A stretch of DNA of 64,000 nt from the NCBI GenBank assembly GCA_019671005.1, contig CM033744.1:16360128-16424127 (forward strand), in the 5' to 3' direction. Shown one piece after another: positions 22,491 to 34,166 of this stretch (position 1 is its first letter; each line of letters opens with the position of its first letter). The position numbers and the translations under genes are program-made. Under the pieces are notes generated by a model that made no database searches, was not told the DNA's origin, and saw only the letters and a program-made list of their open reading frames with translations. Source of the DNA: Hibiscus mutabilis. Taxonomy: Eukaryota > Streptophyta > Magnoliopsida > Malvales > Malvaceae.

Positions 22491-24749
22491 AAAACATGTA
22501 TGCTGGAACTAAGTTAACAAAGTTGCTCTAAAATTAACAAAATCACTTACAGCACTCAACAGTATAACTTGAATATGAATAGCCTTCATCCGCAAAGCAG
22601 ACACTGATTTATAATGCTCATAACAACAAAGAATCGAGCTATTTATACGCAAGACTGACAAACATATGAAAAATACATAATAGCCAAAACTATCTTACCC
22701 GGGGGTAGGAGCCCTCTCAGCCCTGTATAACAACGCAGTATGTAACCTGATCCAGGATGTTAATATTACTATATGAAAAGCAACGTAAAGCAAAACCACC
22801 AATGAACTCATAGCTAAAGGGGCAAGATGTTATTCGCATATCACCATCTCAAAGGGAGGAAAACACGATACAAAGACTAGAGTATAACCATAATTCCAAA
22901 TTCACTACCCATTCTCCATACATTCTTTCCCCACTAGGAGGCAAGAGTTAATCCTAAAGAAAGACAACATGACAAATATGAAACTGTGACAATATGAAAT
23001 CCTTCATGACTCGCAACTTCGCTCTTATTTCTGATCTCACCAATGCCATACAACTGACAACAAATATGCGATTCATAACAAATATCATACACATGATCTA
23101 TTCAAAGAAAATAATCATGTTCATGAATCCGAATATGCAAATAGGAACATCGCAACCAACAAATACCATATGCGGAGAAAACAAAAATTTGTCCATTAAA
23201 AAATTAATTGGCATGCGAACGAGTCGATATAAATTAAGTGACCATGGCATCCCCAATACTGATCAAACATACGTTCTTGTACAAACAAGAATAAATAAAA
23301 TATTACAATCATAGACCCATGTAAGGGAAAAGGGAGAACACTTGACAATATTCCTAGCAAGCTTAATCTAGAAAAGCCCATAAATTGACAGCAACTTCTC
23401 CTGTTGAGAACGAAAAGTAGGCCTCTTAATGCAACAGCCAAAATGCACGGAGATGACACATAACTCTTCTATTTCCGCTTCAGCTTTGCTATAGGGATCA
23501 TCAAGTGCGAACGGTTCATTATCATAGTTTCCAATGCCACAATTCCCACAACCAATAAATAAATAGCCACATTGATGATATATATATAAGTAACACGGCC
23601 AATGCCCGTCACATTCACAAGTCTAACAAACTGACATGCATTCGTTGCGTCCTAATGTAATTCCAAACACCAACAAGAGCCTTGCTCTCAAGATACCCCG
23701 AATATATTGTCTGTTGGCATTCCTCACCATAAATGGCTACATATAGCCTTCTGAATATTATCTGTTGATAAAAATAACTCATACGCTAAATGACACTCCT
23801 CCAAGATTTGTAAAACAAAGTTTTCCCATGTTCCCCATCATTATAGATACATTTTCTTTTTCTCCTCTCAAATCAGAACAAACAAAGTTGCAAAACAAAA
23901 GAAAGTAGAAGAAAGTTTGCACGCACGAATAGACACATACACCTGCCAAAGACAATTAAAATATTCCTTTTCTAATCATGGTATGTCTCAAATTGTCTAA
24001 TCACCATAAAGAGCCAACACAAACATCAAGTCTAATACACGAATCTTAAAAACATAATTATAGGCGAAAATAATGCAACCAATGAAATAGTAAAATACGT
24101 CAGGACAAATTATATTAATAGCATGGGTTGTGCACGACAAGTCAAAAAATTTCCACTATGTGATCCCCTCAATCTTGGATAAAAATTATCAAAACAACTA
24201 AAAACTACAAATAATGGGGATGGCAAACACGTACAACGACAACTAGAAACGTCACACCCTAGGGGTAGAAACCCCACTGTACATCGCACGTAAAATAGCA
24301 AAGTTACTTTTTGCAATCCATTTTATAAAAAAGGCAAAATTCTTTTCTAACACAGGTACATAATAACCAAGAAAATACTAAATCAAGCATCGCGAGCTAT
24401 AAAGAAAACGACAGGGCAACCAGTCTCAGCCTACATAGATAGTCACAATCATTTTCGCAACTCGAATCTCAAGCAACAAAATTCTTTCCACAAAGGAAAA
24501 TTGAGCAAAATAAATCAAATTACAGTCAGAGCTAAGGTAATGTTAGAGCCACTTCAAACTCGTTAGTCACATTTAAACCAAGCGAACCACTACCTCAACA
24601 TGATATTCAAGAGTTTCATAGTTAAAGAAATTAAAGAACTTTCTGATAAACATCAAAATAAAGTAGCAAAATAAATCTTTAGCATTCAAAAGAGAAACAA
24701 CTTCATACAAAATTGTATAAATATAGACGGCACTAAGAGTTATATATTT
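22491..24749. other. Tat-type 3' region, no gene recognised
   Basis: About 2.3 kb of A-rich, non-repetitive sequence between the 96-bp array and the antisense coding region. Short ORFs at 22994-23314 (plus), 23196-23459 (minus) and 24110-24316 (minus) show no recognisable motif or family resemblance. Position suggests it belongs to the long 3' region of the Tat-type element. Confidence 0.5.
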
Positions 24750-26972
24750 TTTCTATAATTGCCCGATATACCGCTACCATCTATTACACCTGCAGCATCG
24801 TTACGATCACCAGCGGGGGAAACTGCGTTTGGATCAGAAGCATGAGGAAGGACAACATCCATATACTTTGTAGAAAAGTTTTCCTACGAAGGCCCAGAAG
24901 GATTCCTCACATCGAAGTCGACAACTACTCTACAAAAGACGTCAAAGTCTACAATGCTGACATCCAATGGGCCATGTGCTGACTGGAAGTTGAGAATAGC
25001 AGCATCGCGAGCTTTATCTATTTATTCAATCATGAAGACAGAGGTCGTACTGCAGCTGTCTTCACTTTCTCGGCCACATCAATGTCGTAGGTAGCTTTCA
25101 GCAAATAATCTCATTCTTATGAGAGTCTTTTAACTCAATTAGCTTTATCGTGAAATTCGTAAAGCTTTCATTTGCTACATTCCTTAACTGCACTAGCTCT
25201 TCCCTCAAGCCTGAATCTCAGTTTTTAAACTTTGTTCAGTAGCCTGAAGCATCTTATTTTTAATTTTAAGAGTGCAGAGGAACTTAGATTCCTTTTTAGA
25301 AATCTTCTTTGCATACTACATATGAAAATCCCCCACACGCAACCATATGTCAGCCTCATATTTCTTTCGTAGCTCTTCCGAATACGTAGTATAACCCTCC
25401 ACCTTCGACTGCAGCTTTTCATTTTCCTCAAAGAGGGGAGCATAACCTTTCGCTTTTAAGCACAAATGTTCGTTTTCTTTAAGGAGACCATTCATGTTTC
25501 TCTCTATGCTAAACTGAACACAACCCAACTCTTGAATAAGACACCAACCCTTTTCAACAGTCTTTCTGATACTGCTGCAAGGTTTCAAGGCACCAAAACT
25601 ATTGGAATACAACTCAGATAGCCTCCTAGAAACAGATTTAGGATGGAACCACCGTTCTACCTCTGAAATACCCTCCAAGGAAAGAATACCTCCCAAGGAG
25701 CCAGAGGCTTACAACCTTCACCAGGAGAAACGGTAATAGATGCTGGCAGTAAAAGAGTTATCATAGCCTCTGACAAATTTACGGCCTCAACAGATGTAAC
25801 CACATAGGGTACATTTTTCTACGAAACAATGAAAAAGAACAGAGTCTATGACAATTACCCCTGCGAAGATATCCACAAAAAAAAATTATTGCAAAATCAA
25901 GTAGTGAAAGCACCAAACTAGCAAACTAGCAAACAATGAAAAATTTATTGCAAAAAAAAATACAACAACACACTAATTAATGCACCCGAAGACACATAAA
26001 AAATAGGAAAGGTAGTAGCCAAACTAGCAGAAACAATGTCCCCAATAACATCAGTTGCAATCAGATAATGAGAGTTGTGACATTCGAGAGCAACAAAACA
26101 GATATCGAAGTCGAGCCTCGGTAAATCCTCAACAATCTTAGCATCAAATACGTGCCTTTTCCCTAATGTCTTGTCTTTGGCAGCCAAAATGTGCCTCCTA
26201 GCGCTATAAGTTCTCATATGCCTCGCTACGCTTTCCCATGCCACTTTTACAATATCCACCAAGGCCCCTACGGAGACATCTTGAATGACAAGCGAACCTC
26301 CCAAACAAGAAGCAATGGTAATTACATCTATAAAAGACGTCGCTATAGTGGTTGAGGCTAACACGGTGTGCAAACTAATCCCTCCGCTATTTAAAGCCTC
26401 TGAGGACGCCACTTTCACTAAGCTTAGTGAACCCGATTGTTCATCAACAGACACAAAAGCTGACATATCCTACGCTGAAGTCAAACCCTTCAATTCGCTA
26501 TCAGCATGCTGCAAAGGGGAAATTATCACTCTTACACACAAAAGAGAAACGTACATCAAAAATAAAAATAAAAGAAAAAAGGTATATTCAAATAAAAATA
26601 GGAAGTTAAAGACTATTGTAAACCAATACCTCTATCTATTTGCCTCTTTGTCCTGTGCTCCAAACGTACGTGCTTCCTTCATACCCTAAATTAGATACGA
26701 CGGGCGAACTCGAAACTACTTACTTCTTCCCCCTCTACCACGACCAAAGCCAGATGGGCTGACACTAACACAGTCCCTTGGAGCAGCAGGAGCGACTTCC
26801 CCGCTAACCCTACCTGGGGGAGCATCTTTATCATGATACTTCCAAAGGCAAGTATGAAAGCCAAGGTACTCAGAAAATAAATTTGTTGGTTTATCCCCAA
26901 TATGCAGAAGAACCCTTGCCACTCGTCCATCACCCCTTCACCAAAATGCCAAGCCTCCGCACGAATGGGCAC
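24750..26972 (-). pseudogene. Antisense extra ORF of the Tat-type element, broken
   Basis: Read on the minus strand, several protein-like blocks follow one another. 26972-26716 has -VARVLLHIGDKPTNLFSEY-, -CLWKYHDKDAPPGRV- and a Gly/Arg-rich end. 26466-25945 is a 173-residue open segment. 25696-25316 is Glu/Lys-rich and heptad-like (-LLKENEHLCLKAKGY-, -LFEENEKLQSKVEGY-), predicted coiled coil. About 25100-24750 has -KARDAAILNFQSAHGPLDV- and -DPNAVSPAGDRNDAAG-. Stops and gaps between blocks mean decay or introns. Tat/Grande/Ogre elements are known to carry an extra antisense ORF in this position. I cannot assign a domain; 'plant mobile domain' and 'putative gypsy type transposon' families are candidates only. 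Confidence 0.5.
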
Positions 26973-27060
26973 AGCCTGTTAACTCCTCAAAAGTACTCTT
27001 TTTCATATATATATATATATATATTGCTATGCGTTTACTTGACTTTGAGTATATGATAAG
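26973..27060. repeat. Short LTR-start remnant and AT microsatellite
   Basis: 'ctcaaaagtactctttttc' (about 26988) resembles the Athila LTR start at 27062 (ttcaaaagtactatttttc) and is followed by an (AT)n tract at about 27007-27033. It looks like a second, truncated LTR beginning or a local duplication at the insertion point. Confidence 0.4.
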
Positions 27061-28565
27061 TGTTCAAAAGTACTATTTTTCTTACCCTTTTTACTCATAT
27101 TATTGTTAGACTTAGGCTCATATTAGTTACATAATTAGTCATTCATGCATTAATCCATGTTTCCTTCCATCGTTGAGCTTGATTGCATAACTTGGTTATT
27201 TTTTGTGGGAAAAGATGTTGCTTTGGTGTGTGTTGTGTATATGTGCAGAATCACTTGCCAAAGCAAGGCTAGAACTAGTTGCCATGGCAATGCATGAAGG
27301 AGATGCCGAGCTAGTTGCCAGGGCAATGCATGAAGGAGATGCTGAGCCAGTTGCCAGGGCAATTGTCGACAAAGAATAAGGTAATATGGTAGTCGAAATT
27401 GATGACTAGACAAGCCCAAGATGACGTGGAGCAAAGCTAAATCCCAAAGGAGTTTGATTTCCATGAAGAGGTTAAAGAATAATTAAATCCCAAGAAGATA
27501 GGAGAAGTTCTAGAAGGAATATAATTATAATAAAGAATTATATTCTTTAAAGATAATTTAATTCCAACTTAACTTCGTCCTCAAAGAAGGACTTTGACCT
27601 AGCCCTATAAATAGATCACCAAGTCGTCAACTCTAAGGGAGAGAGAATTTTTGACAAGCATCAAGGGCAAAGAGGATTTCGATAAAGCTTCATCCATTCT
27701 TCTTGTTCAATTAGGTTCGTGCTAGGGATTCTTTATCTTGTGTTTCTTTGGAACCTAGCCATGAACTAAATCTATTTGGCTAAGGTTATTGTGTCTTGTG
27801 GTTGTGAGAAACAATTGGATTTTGTTTAGGTAATAAGAGTTTGCACTTTTCTATTCAAGGTTTATTCATTCTTGGCTCTTATTCTTGTTTGCGAGTGAAT
27901 TGGGAGAGGATCTCGTAACTTCATTTATTTATCTAATATCGGGAGAGTTAGATTCAAGAAATGAATGAATATGATCTTTATTCAATATATTGATGGTGAA
28001 GATTAATCCGGCTTAGGAATAAGTTAAGGATTTCAACGGCTAAGAGGAGCTCAAGATGGGTTGTTGTTCACCCTTGATTCATGCAGGGATGTATTATCAA
28101 GGCATGCACAAGTAGCTAGAGTTTTGACTTAGGGATAAGAAGAAACCATTGAAGAATGCTCTGCCAAACCTTGAAGGTTGCTGCCCAGATGCCGAAGTAG
28201 TTGCCCAACTAGTCACCCAGGCAACCATCGATTAGTTGCCAAGGTAACCCTGTTGTGCAAGTTGCCACGGCAACTGAGTTGCCCTTGCACTCTTTTACCA
28301 AGATGATCCAATCGGCTATCACACCTCAACTCACGATAACCTAGCCTATTCTCTCTCATTTGATCTCATCTATTCTTTTACTTTATTGCTTTCTAGTTTA
28401 GTTATTAGTTAAACTCTTATAATCTTCTATTTGTGTTTTTACTTTTTATAGTGCAATAGATTAGATTCTTGAAGTGGCACCAATCCCTGTGGAGATGATA
28501 TCTTTTATACTATAACTTGCGACGTGTACACTTGCACAATTGCAGAGCACTTATTACGCGCAACA
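27061..28565 (+). mobile_element. Athila-3 5' LTR (1505 bp)
   Basis: Starts TGTTCAAAAGTACT and ends CGCGCAACA, directly followed by the primer-binding site. Homologous along its length to 10277-11680. Three strong copies of TTGCCNNGGCAA occur within 90 bp (27279 TTGCCATGGCAA, a perfect palindrome; 27315 and 27351 TTGCCAGGGCAA), and another at 28262. The ORF at 27150-27464 (minus) reads through these repeats and is not a gene. Confidence 0.88.
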
Positions 28566-28571
28566 AGTTTT

Positions 28572-28589
28572 TGGCACTGTTGCCGGGGA
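28572..28589 (+). other. Athila-3 primer-binding site
   Basis: TGGCACTGTTGCCGGGGA, six bases after the LTR end. Athila elements have TGGCGCCGTTGCCGGGGA here, commonly assigned to a tRNA-Asp 3' end; this copy has one or two CpG-type changes. It confirms that 27061-28565 is a 5' LTR and sets the orientation as plus. Confidence 0.8.
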
Positions 28590-28699
28590 TTGGCAATAGC
28601 GACTTTGTTTTTATTTTCTTGCATTTTTTTATTTTTCTTGTTTAAGATTCAAAGGGTTAACAAACTTTGGTTTTGCATTTGGTATATAACCAGGGCGAG

Positions 28700-30081
28700 A
28701 CCGATTACACCAGAATATCCCTTTGATCCAGAAATCGAACGAACCTTACAAAGACTTAGACGAAGGTTAAGAGTAGCAATGGCTAATCAAGACGGCAATA
28801 TGAATCAAAATGTACCAGTAGGAGGAGGAGTGATTCTTACACGAAACAGAACTATTCGAGACTATCTTGAAGAAGATCTTGATGGACTTAATCCAGGAGT
28901 TGTCGCACCTGAAATTGAAGCCAACCACTTTGAGTTGAAACTGGTGATGTTTAATATGATCAACACAATTGGTCGATTTGGCGACTCAACAACTGAAGAT
29001 GCACGACAACATCTTAAATCTTTCTTCGAGATTTGTAACTCGTTCAAAATACACGGAGTCACCCTCGATGTTTTATGATTAAGATTATTCCCCTATTCAC
29101 TAAGGGATAGGGCGAAAACATGGTTGAATAGCATTCCTGTCGGATCAATAGGATCTTATACCGATCTTTGTCATGATTTCCTTGCTCGATTTAATCCTAC
29201 AAATTTGACTGATAAGCTTCGTAACGACATTACTTCTTTTTGGTAGGCAGATGATGAATCCATATACGATGCTTGGGAGCGATATAGAGAACTTCTACAC
29301 AAGTGCCCCCTATACGGATTCCCAGTATGGACACAAGTAACAATGGTATACAACGCCATGAATACACTAACAAAGATGATGCTAGATGCCTCGGCAAACG
29401 GCATACTCCTAGATAAGTCCGGAGGAAGCAGTGCAAATTCTAAACAGGCTTGCCAAGAATGATTATCAATTCCCCTCTACTATAAGAGGAGGAGTTAGAC
29501 GCCAAGCCACAATACATGAACTAGGATCATTAGACTCAATTTCGGCACAATTGGCCACTTTAACCAAAATGGTCCAGAACATGCAGAAACCAAACAACAC
29601 ACATGAGGTCAAGGTAATGGATTCTTTTTGTGAGTTATGTGGTGGTAACCATGATTCTTCTGAATGTATACAGAATCCGAAATCCAGCTTCTATATGGGG
29701 AATAACAACCGGAACAACAATGTGATGTCCAATACATACAATCCAGCTTGGAAGAAGCACCCGAATTTTTCATGGAGTAATCCCAACAATGCTCTAAACC
29801 AGAACAATCAGAATGTACAAGCATCGGGATTCCAGCAGAATATGCCATGGCAACAGTTGTCGCAGCAACAACCGACAACATCTAGTTCTTTGGAAAATTC
29901 TCTCAATGCTTTTATGTTGAAAACTGAATCTTATATGGCTGAGAATAGTAACTTCATAAAAAGAACTGATGCTTTTATTAACAGGACCGAGATGAGATTG
30001 CAAAACCAAGAGGCGACAATCAAATCATTGGAAAATCAAGTCGGACAATTTGCTCAAAACCTGAATACTAGACCGCAATGA
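28700..30081 (+). pseudogene. Athila-3 gag
   Basis: The first open part (ending at the TGA 29076-29078) has -ARPITPEYPFDP- then -NFELK---F-M-N-I--FG---EDA--HL--F-EIC-, the Athila gag core. It continues after the stop with -LRLFPYSLRDRAKTWLNS-. There is another stop near 29245 and a frame change near 29430. The second open part (29431-30081, 216 residues) has the zinc knuckle C-x2-C-x4-H-x4-C (CELCGGNHDSSEC, about 29629-29667) and an Asn/Gln-rich region, ending in a coiled-coil-like -NQEATIKSLENQVGQ-. An ATG in frame with the first block is at 28779. Two stops and one frameshift disable it. Confidence 0.85.
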
Positions 30082-30438
30082 GGTTTAACTAGCGATACTG
30101 AAGTCGCAAGAGGAACTGGCCATGAGCAATGTAAGGCGATCACCACTAGAAGTGGCCAACAACTTAAAGAGGCTCAAGCCTGCTCATCAAACAAAACTCC
30201 ACAAAAAGATCAAGACGAACCCAGCAGCAAAGCCTCAAATGCTGAACCATGAATTATCGCAGAAACCGGCAATAAGCATGCCTCGGAAACCAACGATAAG
30301 CATGCCTCAGCAACCAACGATAAGTATGCCTCGGCAACCAATGATAGACATGCCACGGTAACCCCAGTTGATGATGCCTCGGCAACTCCAGTTGTTCCAG
30401 CAATGCCATCAATCAGATTCCAGAACAATGAAAGGGTC
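30082..30438 (+). pseudogene. Athila-3 gag-protease linker
   Basis: A Pro/Lys-rich linker between gag and protease. It holds a 24-bp tandem repeat and is open as one segment at 30122-30361. No domain is seen. Confidence 0.55.
30272..30365 (+). repeat. 24-bp coding tandem repeat, four copies
   Basis: Units start at 30272, 30296, 30320 and 30344 with a 24-bp period and encode an ISMPRQPT-type octapeptide. Each unit includes GCCTCGGCAAC or a variant, one half of the TTGCCNNGGCAA motif found in the LTRs of the same family. Confidence 0.85.
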
Positions 30439-31363
30439 AAAGATATCCGACTTCGACCACCATTCCCACAAAAGTTGAAGTGACAAAAGCAAGAATATCA
30501 ATTCAAGAAGTTTCTTGATATCCTAAAGCAAGTCCGCATCAACCTGCCATTGGTGGAAGCAATTGAACAAATGCTGAACTATGCCAAGTTCCTTAAAGAC
30601 ATTGTGTCCAAGAGAACAAGGCTAGGAGAGTTTGAAACAGTTGCCGCAATAGAGGGATGCATGGCCATGTTGCACAATCGTATGCCACCCAAGTTAAAGG
30701 ATCCCGGAAGTTTCACAATACCTTGTTCCATTGGAAACCACTATGTCGAGAAAGCATTATGCGACCTTGGGGATAGCATAAACTTGATGCCTAAATCAGT
30801 TTTCCAGAAACTAGGAATCGGGAAGGCAAGACCTACAACAGTTATGCTACAGCTAGCCGACAGATCCTATGTGCATCCAGAGGGAAAAATCGAAGACATA
30901 CTGGTAAAAGCTGATAAATTTATTTTTTCCAGCTGACTTTATTGTTTTGGATTGTGAAGTAGATGAGCATGCACCTATCATTCTCAGGAGACCCTTCCTA
31001 GCAACAGGGATAACCTTGATCGATGTTGAAAAGGGAGAACTCACAATAAGGGTGAATGACCAGCAAGTTAAACTAAATGTGTTCCAAACACTAAGGCATG
31101 TTGATGATCCAGAAGAATGTCAACTTCTTCATGCCACGGCAGAGTTTAACTTCGACGAGGAATTTAGTTGCCTCAGAAACTACATTGCCGATCAAGAGGA
31201 ACCTGATGAGTATGAAGAACCAGACGATGAGGAACAACAAGAAGAGGCAAATTGTCTAGTCAAGCGACTAGGTACATACTTTGAACCACTGGATTACTCA
31301 AGTAAGGAAGGTAAGCTCGAAAAGCCCTCTATTGAACAACCACCGATTCTTGAGTTGAAATAG
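30439..31363 (+). pseudogene. Athila-3 aspartic protease and linker
   Basis: Protease motif DLGDS-INLMP at about 30772-30800. The canonical D-x-G-A-S has its Ala replaced by Asp (30782-30784), next to the catalytic site. Upstream is -GSFTIPCSIGN-, downstream -LQLADRS-V-PEG-IEDILVK-, as in Athila proteases. A frame change near 30935 separates 30550-30936 from 30947-31363, which resumes with -DCEVDEHAPIILRRPFLAT-. The product of a working copy would process the polyprotein; this copy is not functional. Confidence 0.85.
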
Positions 31364-32538
31364 TTGCCAGAGCAACTAAAATATGCATACTTAGGAACCG
31401 GTAATACATTGCTTGTAATTATTTCTTCTAAGTTACAGCCAGAGCAGGAAAAGAAGTTGATCAAAATGTTGATGCTACACAAAAAGGCAATAGGGTGGAC
31501 AATTGCCGACTTGAAGGGAATTAGCCCGGCAGTGTGCATGTACAAGATTTTGTTGGAAGATGATCACAAACCTTCAATTGAGGCCTAGAGGAGACTGAAT
31601 CATGCCATGAAAGGGGTTGTAATGAAAGAAATCATCAAGTGGCTTGACATCGGCATTATATACCCTATCTCTAATAGTACATGGGTAAGTCCGGTACAAT
31701 GTGTACCGAAAAAGGGAGGTATAACGGTGGTAAGTAATGAAAACAATGAACTCATTCCAACCAGGACTGTGATCGGTTTGAGGGTTTGTATGGATTATCA
31801 AAAGCTAAACAAAGCCACTAGGAAAGATCACTTCCCATTACCCTTTATTGATCAAATGCTTGACCGTCTTGCAGGTAAACCCTTTTATTATTTTCTTGAT
31901 GGTTATTCAGGTTACAATCAAATTGCCATAGCACCAGAAGATCAAGAAAAGAAAACCTTCACATGCCCATACGGTACTTATGCTTTTCGAAAGATGCCGT
32001 TCGGATTGTGTAACGCCCCGGCAACCTTCCAAAGATGCATGATGGCACTCTTTTTAGACATGGTTGAAGACTTCCTTGAGATCTTCATGGATGGTTTTTC
32101 TATTTTTGGGAATGACTTCGACAACTGCCTCAGTAATTTAGAGAAGGTGTTGGCAAGATGTGAAGAAACTGATTTAGTCCTCAATTGGGAGAAGTGCCAT
32201 TTTATGGTAGATGAAGGAATAGTGCTCGGCCACAAGATTTCATCCAAAGGAATTGAAGTTGACAAAGCCAAGGTGGACATGATCGAGAGATTACCCCCAC
32301 CAAGTTCGATTAAAGGAATTCGAAGCTTTCTTGGACATGCAGGTTTTTACAGGAGGTTCATTCATAATTTTTCTAAAATCACTAAACCCTTGTGCAATTT
32401 TCTTAAACAAGATAAAGTCTTCGATTTTGATGATTCTTGCACCCAAGCATTTGAAACCCTAAAGGAAAAGCTTGCCTCGGTACCCATTGTCGTTCCACCA
32501 GATTGGACGTTACCTTTTGAGCTCATGTATGGTGCAAG
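31364..32538 (+). pseudogene. Athila-3 reverse transcriptase, truncated
   Basis: The RT runs from -LPEQLKYAYLG- after a stop at 31361-31363. The 31607-32538 block has -PVQCVPKKGG-, -VCMDYQKLNKATRKDHFPLP-, -FGLCNAPATFQRCM- and -GFYRRFIHNFSKI-. The catalytic FMDD is changed to FMDG (GGT at 32093-32095), which removes the second metal-binding Asp. In Athila-2 this site is intact. The frame ends in the first residues of RNase H (-FELMYGAS-), where Ty1/copia sequence takes over at about 32539. RNase H, integrase, extra ORF and 3' LTR of this element are missing. Confidence 0.9.
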
Positions 32539-33405
32539 TGTTGAAAACTAATTGTGTCATCATAAGTTTGTATATTGATGACATGTTGATATTCACCACT
32601 AACATTGAATCCATTAACAAAACAAAAAAAATTCTTGTCCACTAAATTTGAGATGATAGATTTAGGATAGTTTTTATGTTACCCCTGTTTGAACTCCTTA
32701 CGACTCTAGCTTACAACTCTTTAATAATAAAAGTAGTATTTCCTAGGTTGAGTATACTAAAATTATTGGAAGCCATATGTTCTTAATGAACTATACTTGG
32801 CCTGATATTGCCTATGTAGTGAGTAGGTTAAGTAGATATACTCGTAATCCTAGTGGTGATCACTAGATTGCACTCAGACGTTTACTAAAGTATCTTAAAG
32901 GTATTATATATTGGAAACTGGAGTTTGTTGGCTTTCCTTCAGTTCTAGAATGATATTGTGACGCCAACTGGGTAACTGATGATGATGAGGTAAGCTCTAC
33001 AAGTGGGTATGTCTTTACCTTAGGTGGAGCGACGATTTTATGGAAATCTGCTAAGCAGACTTGTATCTCTCGTTGCACCATGGAGTCAGAGTTTATTGCT
33101 CTTGATCTAGCTGAGTAAAAAGTCAATTGGCTCAGAAATTTGTTAGCAGAAATTCCTTTGTGGGGAAAACTGACTCTTTCGGTGCCCTTATTGTGTGGTT
33201 CACAACAAATGATATGTGTGGCTCAAAACCAAGCTTACAATGTTAAGAAGAGAAATATTCGCATAAGGCATGAATCAGTAAGACACTTAATAAGGAACAT
33301 AGTACTTTCTTTAGAGTATGTGAAGTTGAAAAGGAACATTGTTGATCCGCTTATCAAGGGGTTAAGTCAGAAATTGGTTCTAGATTCATCGAGGGGATGG
33401 TCTTA
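32539..33405 (+). pseudogene. Ty1/copia RT end and RNase H remnant
   Basis: YIDDM at 32571-32585 is the copia RT catalytic box in the context -LYIDDMLIFTTNIE-. A damaged stretch follows, then -WPDIAYVVSRLSRYT-NPS--HW-A--R-LKYLKGT-like (32800-32900), -YCDANW-TDDDEVSSTSGYVF- (32955-33010) and -TMESEFIALDLAE- (33080), the RNase H core. The 88-residue open end (33140-33406) has -NIRIRHESVRHLI- and -KRNIVDPLIKGLS-, the usual copia pol end. Several stops are present. This is a different superfamily from the gypsy sequence directly to its left. Confidence 0.88.
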
Positions 33406-34166
33406 AACCCATTGGTTGACAAATTCATGGTGGATACCCAACTTAGTTATCTAAGTTCTATATGGTTAAACGAAGCCATGAAAAGACTCATAGTGTACAT
33501 ATTACTTACCTATCCCTATGACGAATAATGTACATGCATAGGATGAGCTTTAATGCTCTTAATAAATTCATAGTCCAGAATTTAGGTGGTCTTACTGAGA
33601 AAGACTTGATGAATTTACCGATTTTGGTTGAATATCTACTCTTAATAAGTTCATAACCCAGTGTTGAGTGGGTAGTCCTATCGCGAAGGACTATATAAAT
33701 TTGCCGCTAGAAAGGATGAGCTTTCTTAAACTCTTAATGAATTTAATCCCAGGAGTTGGGTGATCCTACTGAGAATGACATGTTGAATTCACTGATTAAT
33801 GAGGTTGAGTATATATTCTTGATGATTTCTTATCTAGAGTTTGGGTGGTTTATTTAAGATAAACTTGAAGAAATTCACCTTATTTATTGTGAGGTTGAGC
33901 TGTTGTATAAAGCTCTTAATCTTAGACACATCAAGGACTTCGATGGATGAAAAGGTCAGTTATGTGTTATGAGTTCACCGTAATCTTAGAAAGTTCAAGA
34001 TTCGTTCACTTATCTAAGAGAAAAATTACTCATCATCACTATGTACTAGTTCCAGATACGTTCACTAGTGCTTAAGTAGCTAATTTCGCTATTGCTCTTC
34101 TCGCGTTTTAAATTCAAAATTATCGTTTTGGTTTTCAAAAGAATTCTTCCGCATTAGTAGGGGGAA
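33406..34166 (+). other. Copia 3' untranslated region with PPT
   Basis: Sequence between the copia pol end and its 3' LTR. It includes the 88-bp array (33541-33950) and ends in 'gtaggggga', the polypurine tract adjoining the LTR start at 34167. No coding is seen. Confidence 0.7.
33541..33950 (+). repeat. Degenerate tandem array, period about 85-90 bp
   Basis: Units begin GGATGAG or GGTTGAG at 33541, 33626, 33714, 33803 and 33893. Each has 'ctcttaat-a-ttcat', then 'gagt-tgggtggtcct', then 'gaag-a--tgaa-ttcacc'. Identity is low but order and spacing are kept, so this is an old array in the copia 3' untranslated region. Confidence 0.75.

Noticed and set aside
28524..28700. Gag start inside the 5' LTR
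   Set aside because: The open frame crosses the LTR end and PBS by chance; Athila gag similarity begins near 28700.
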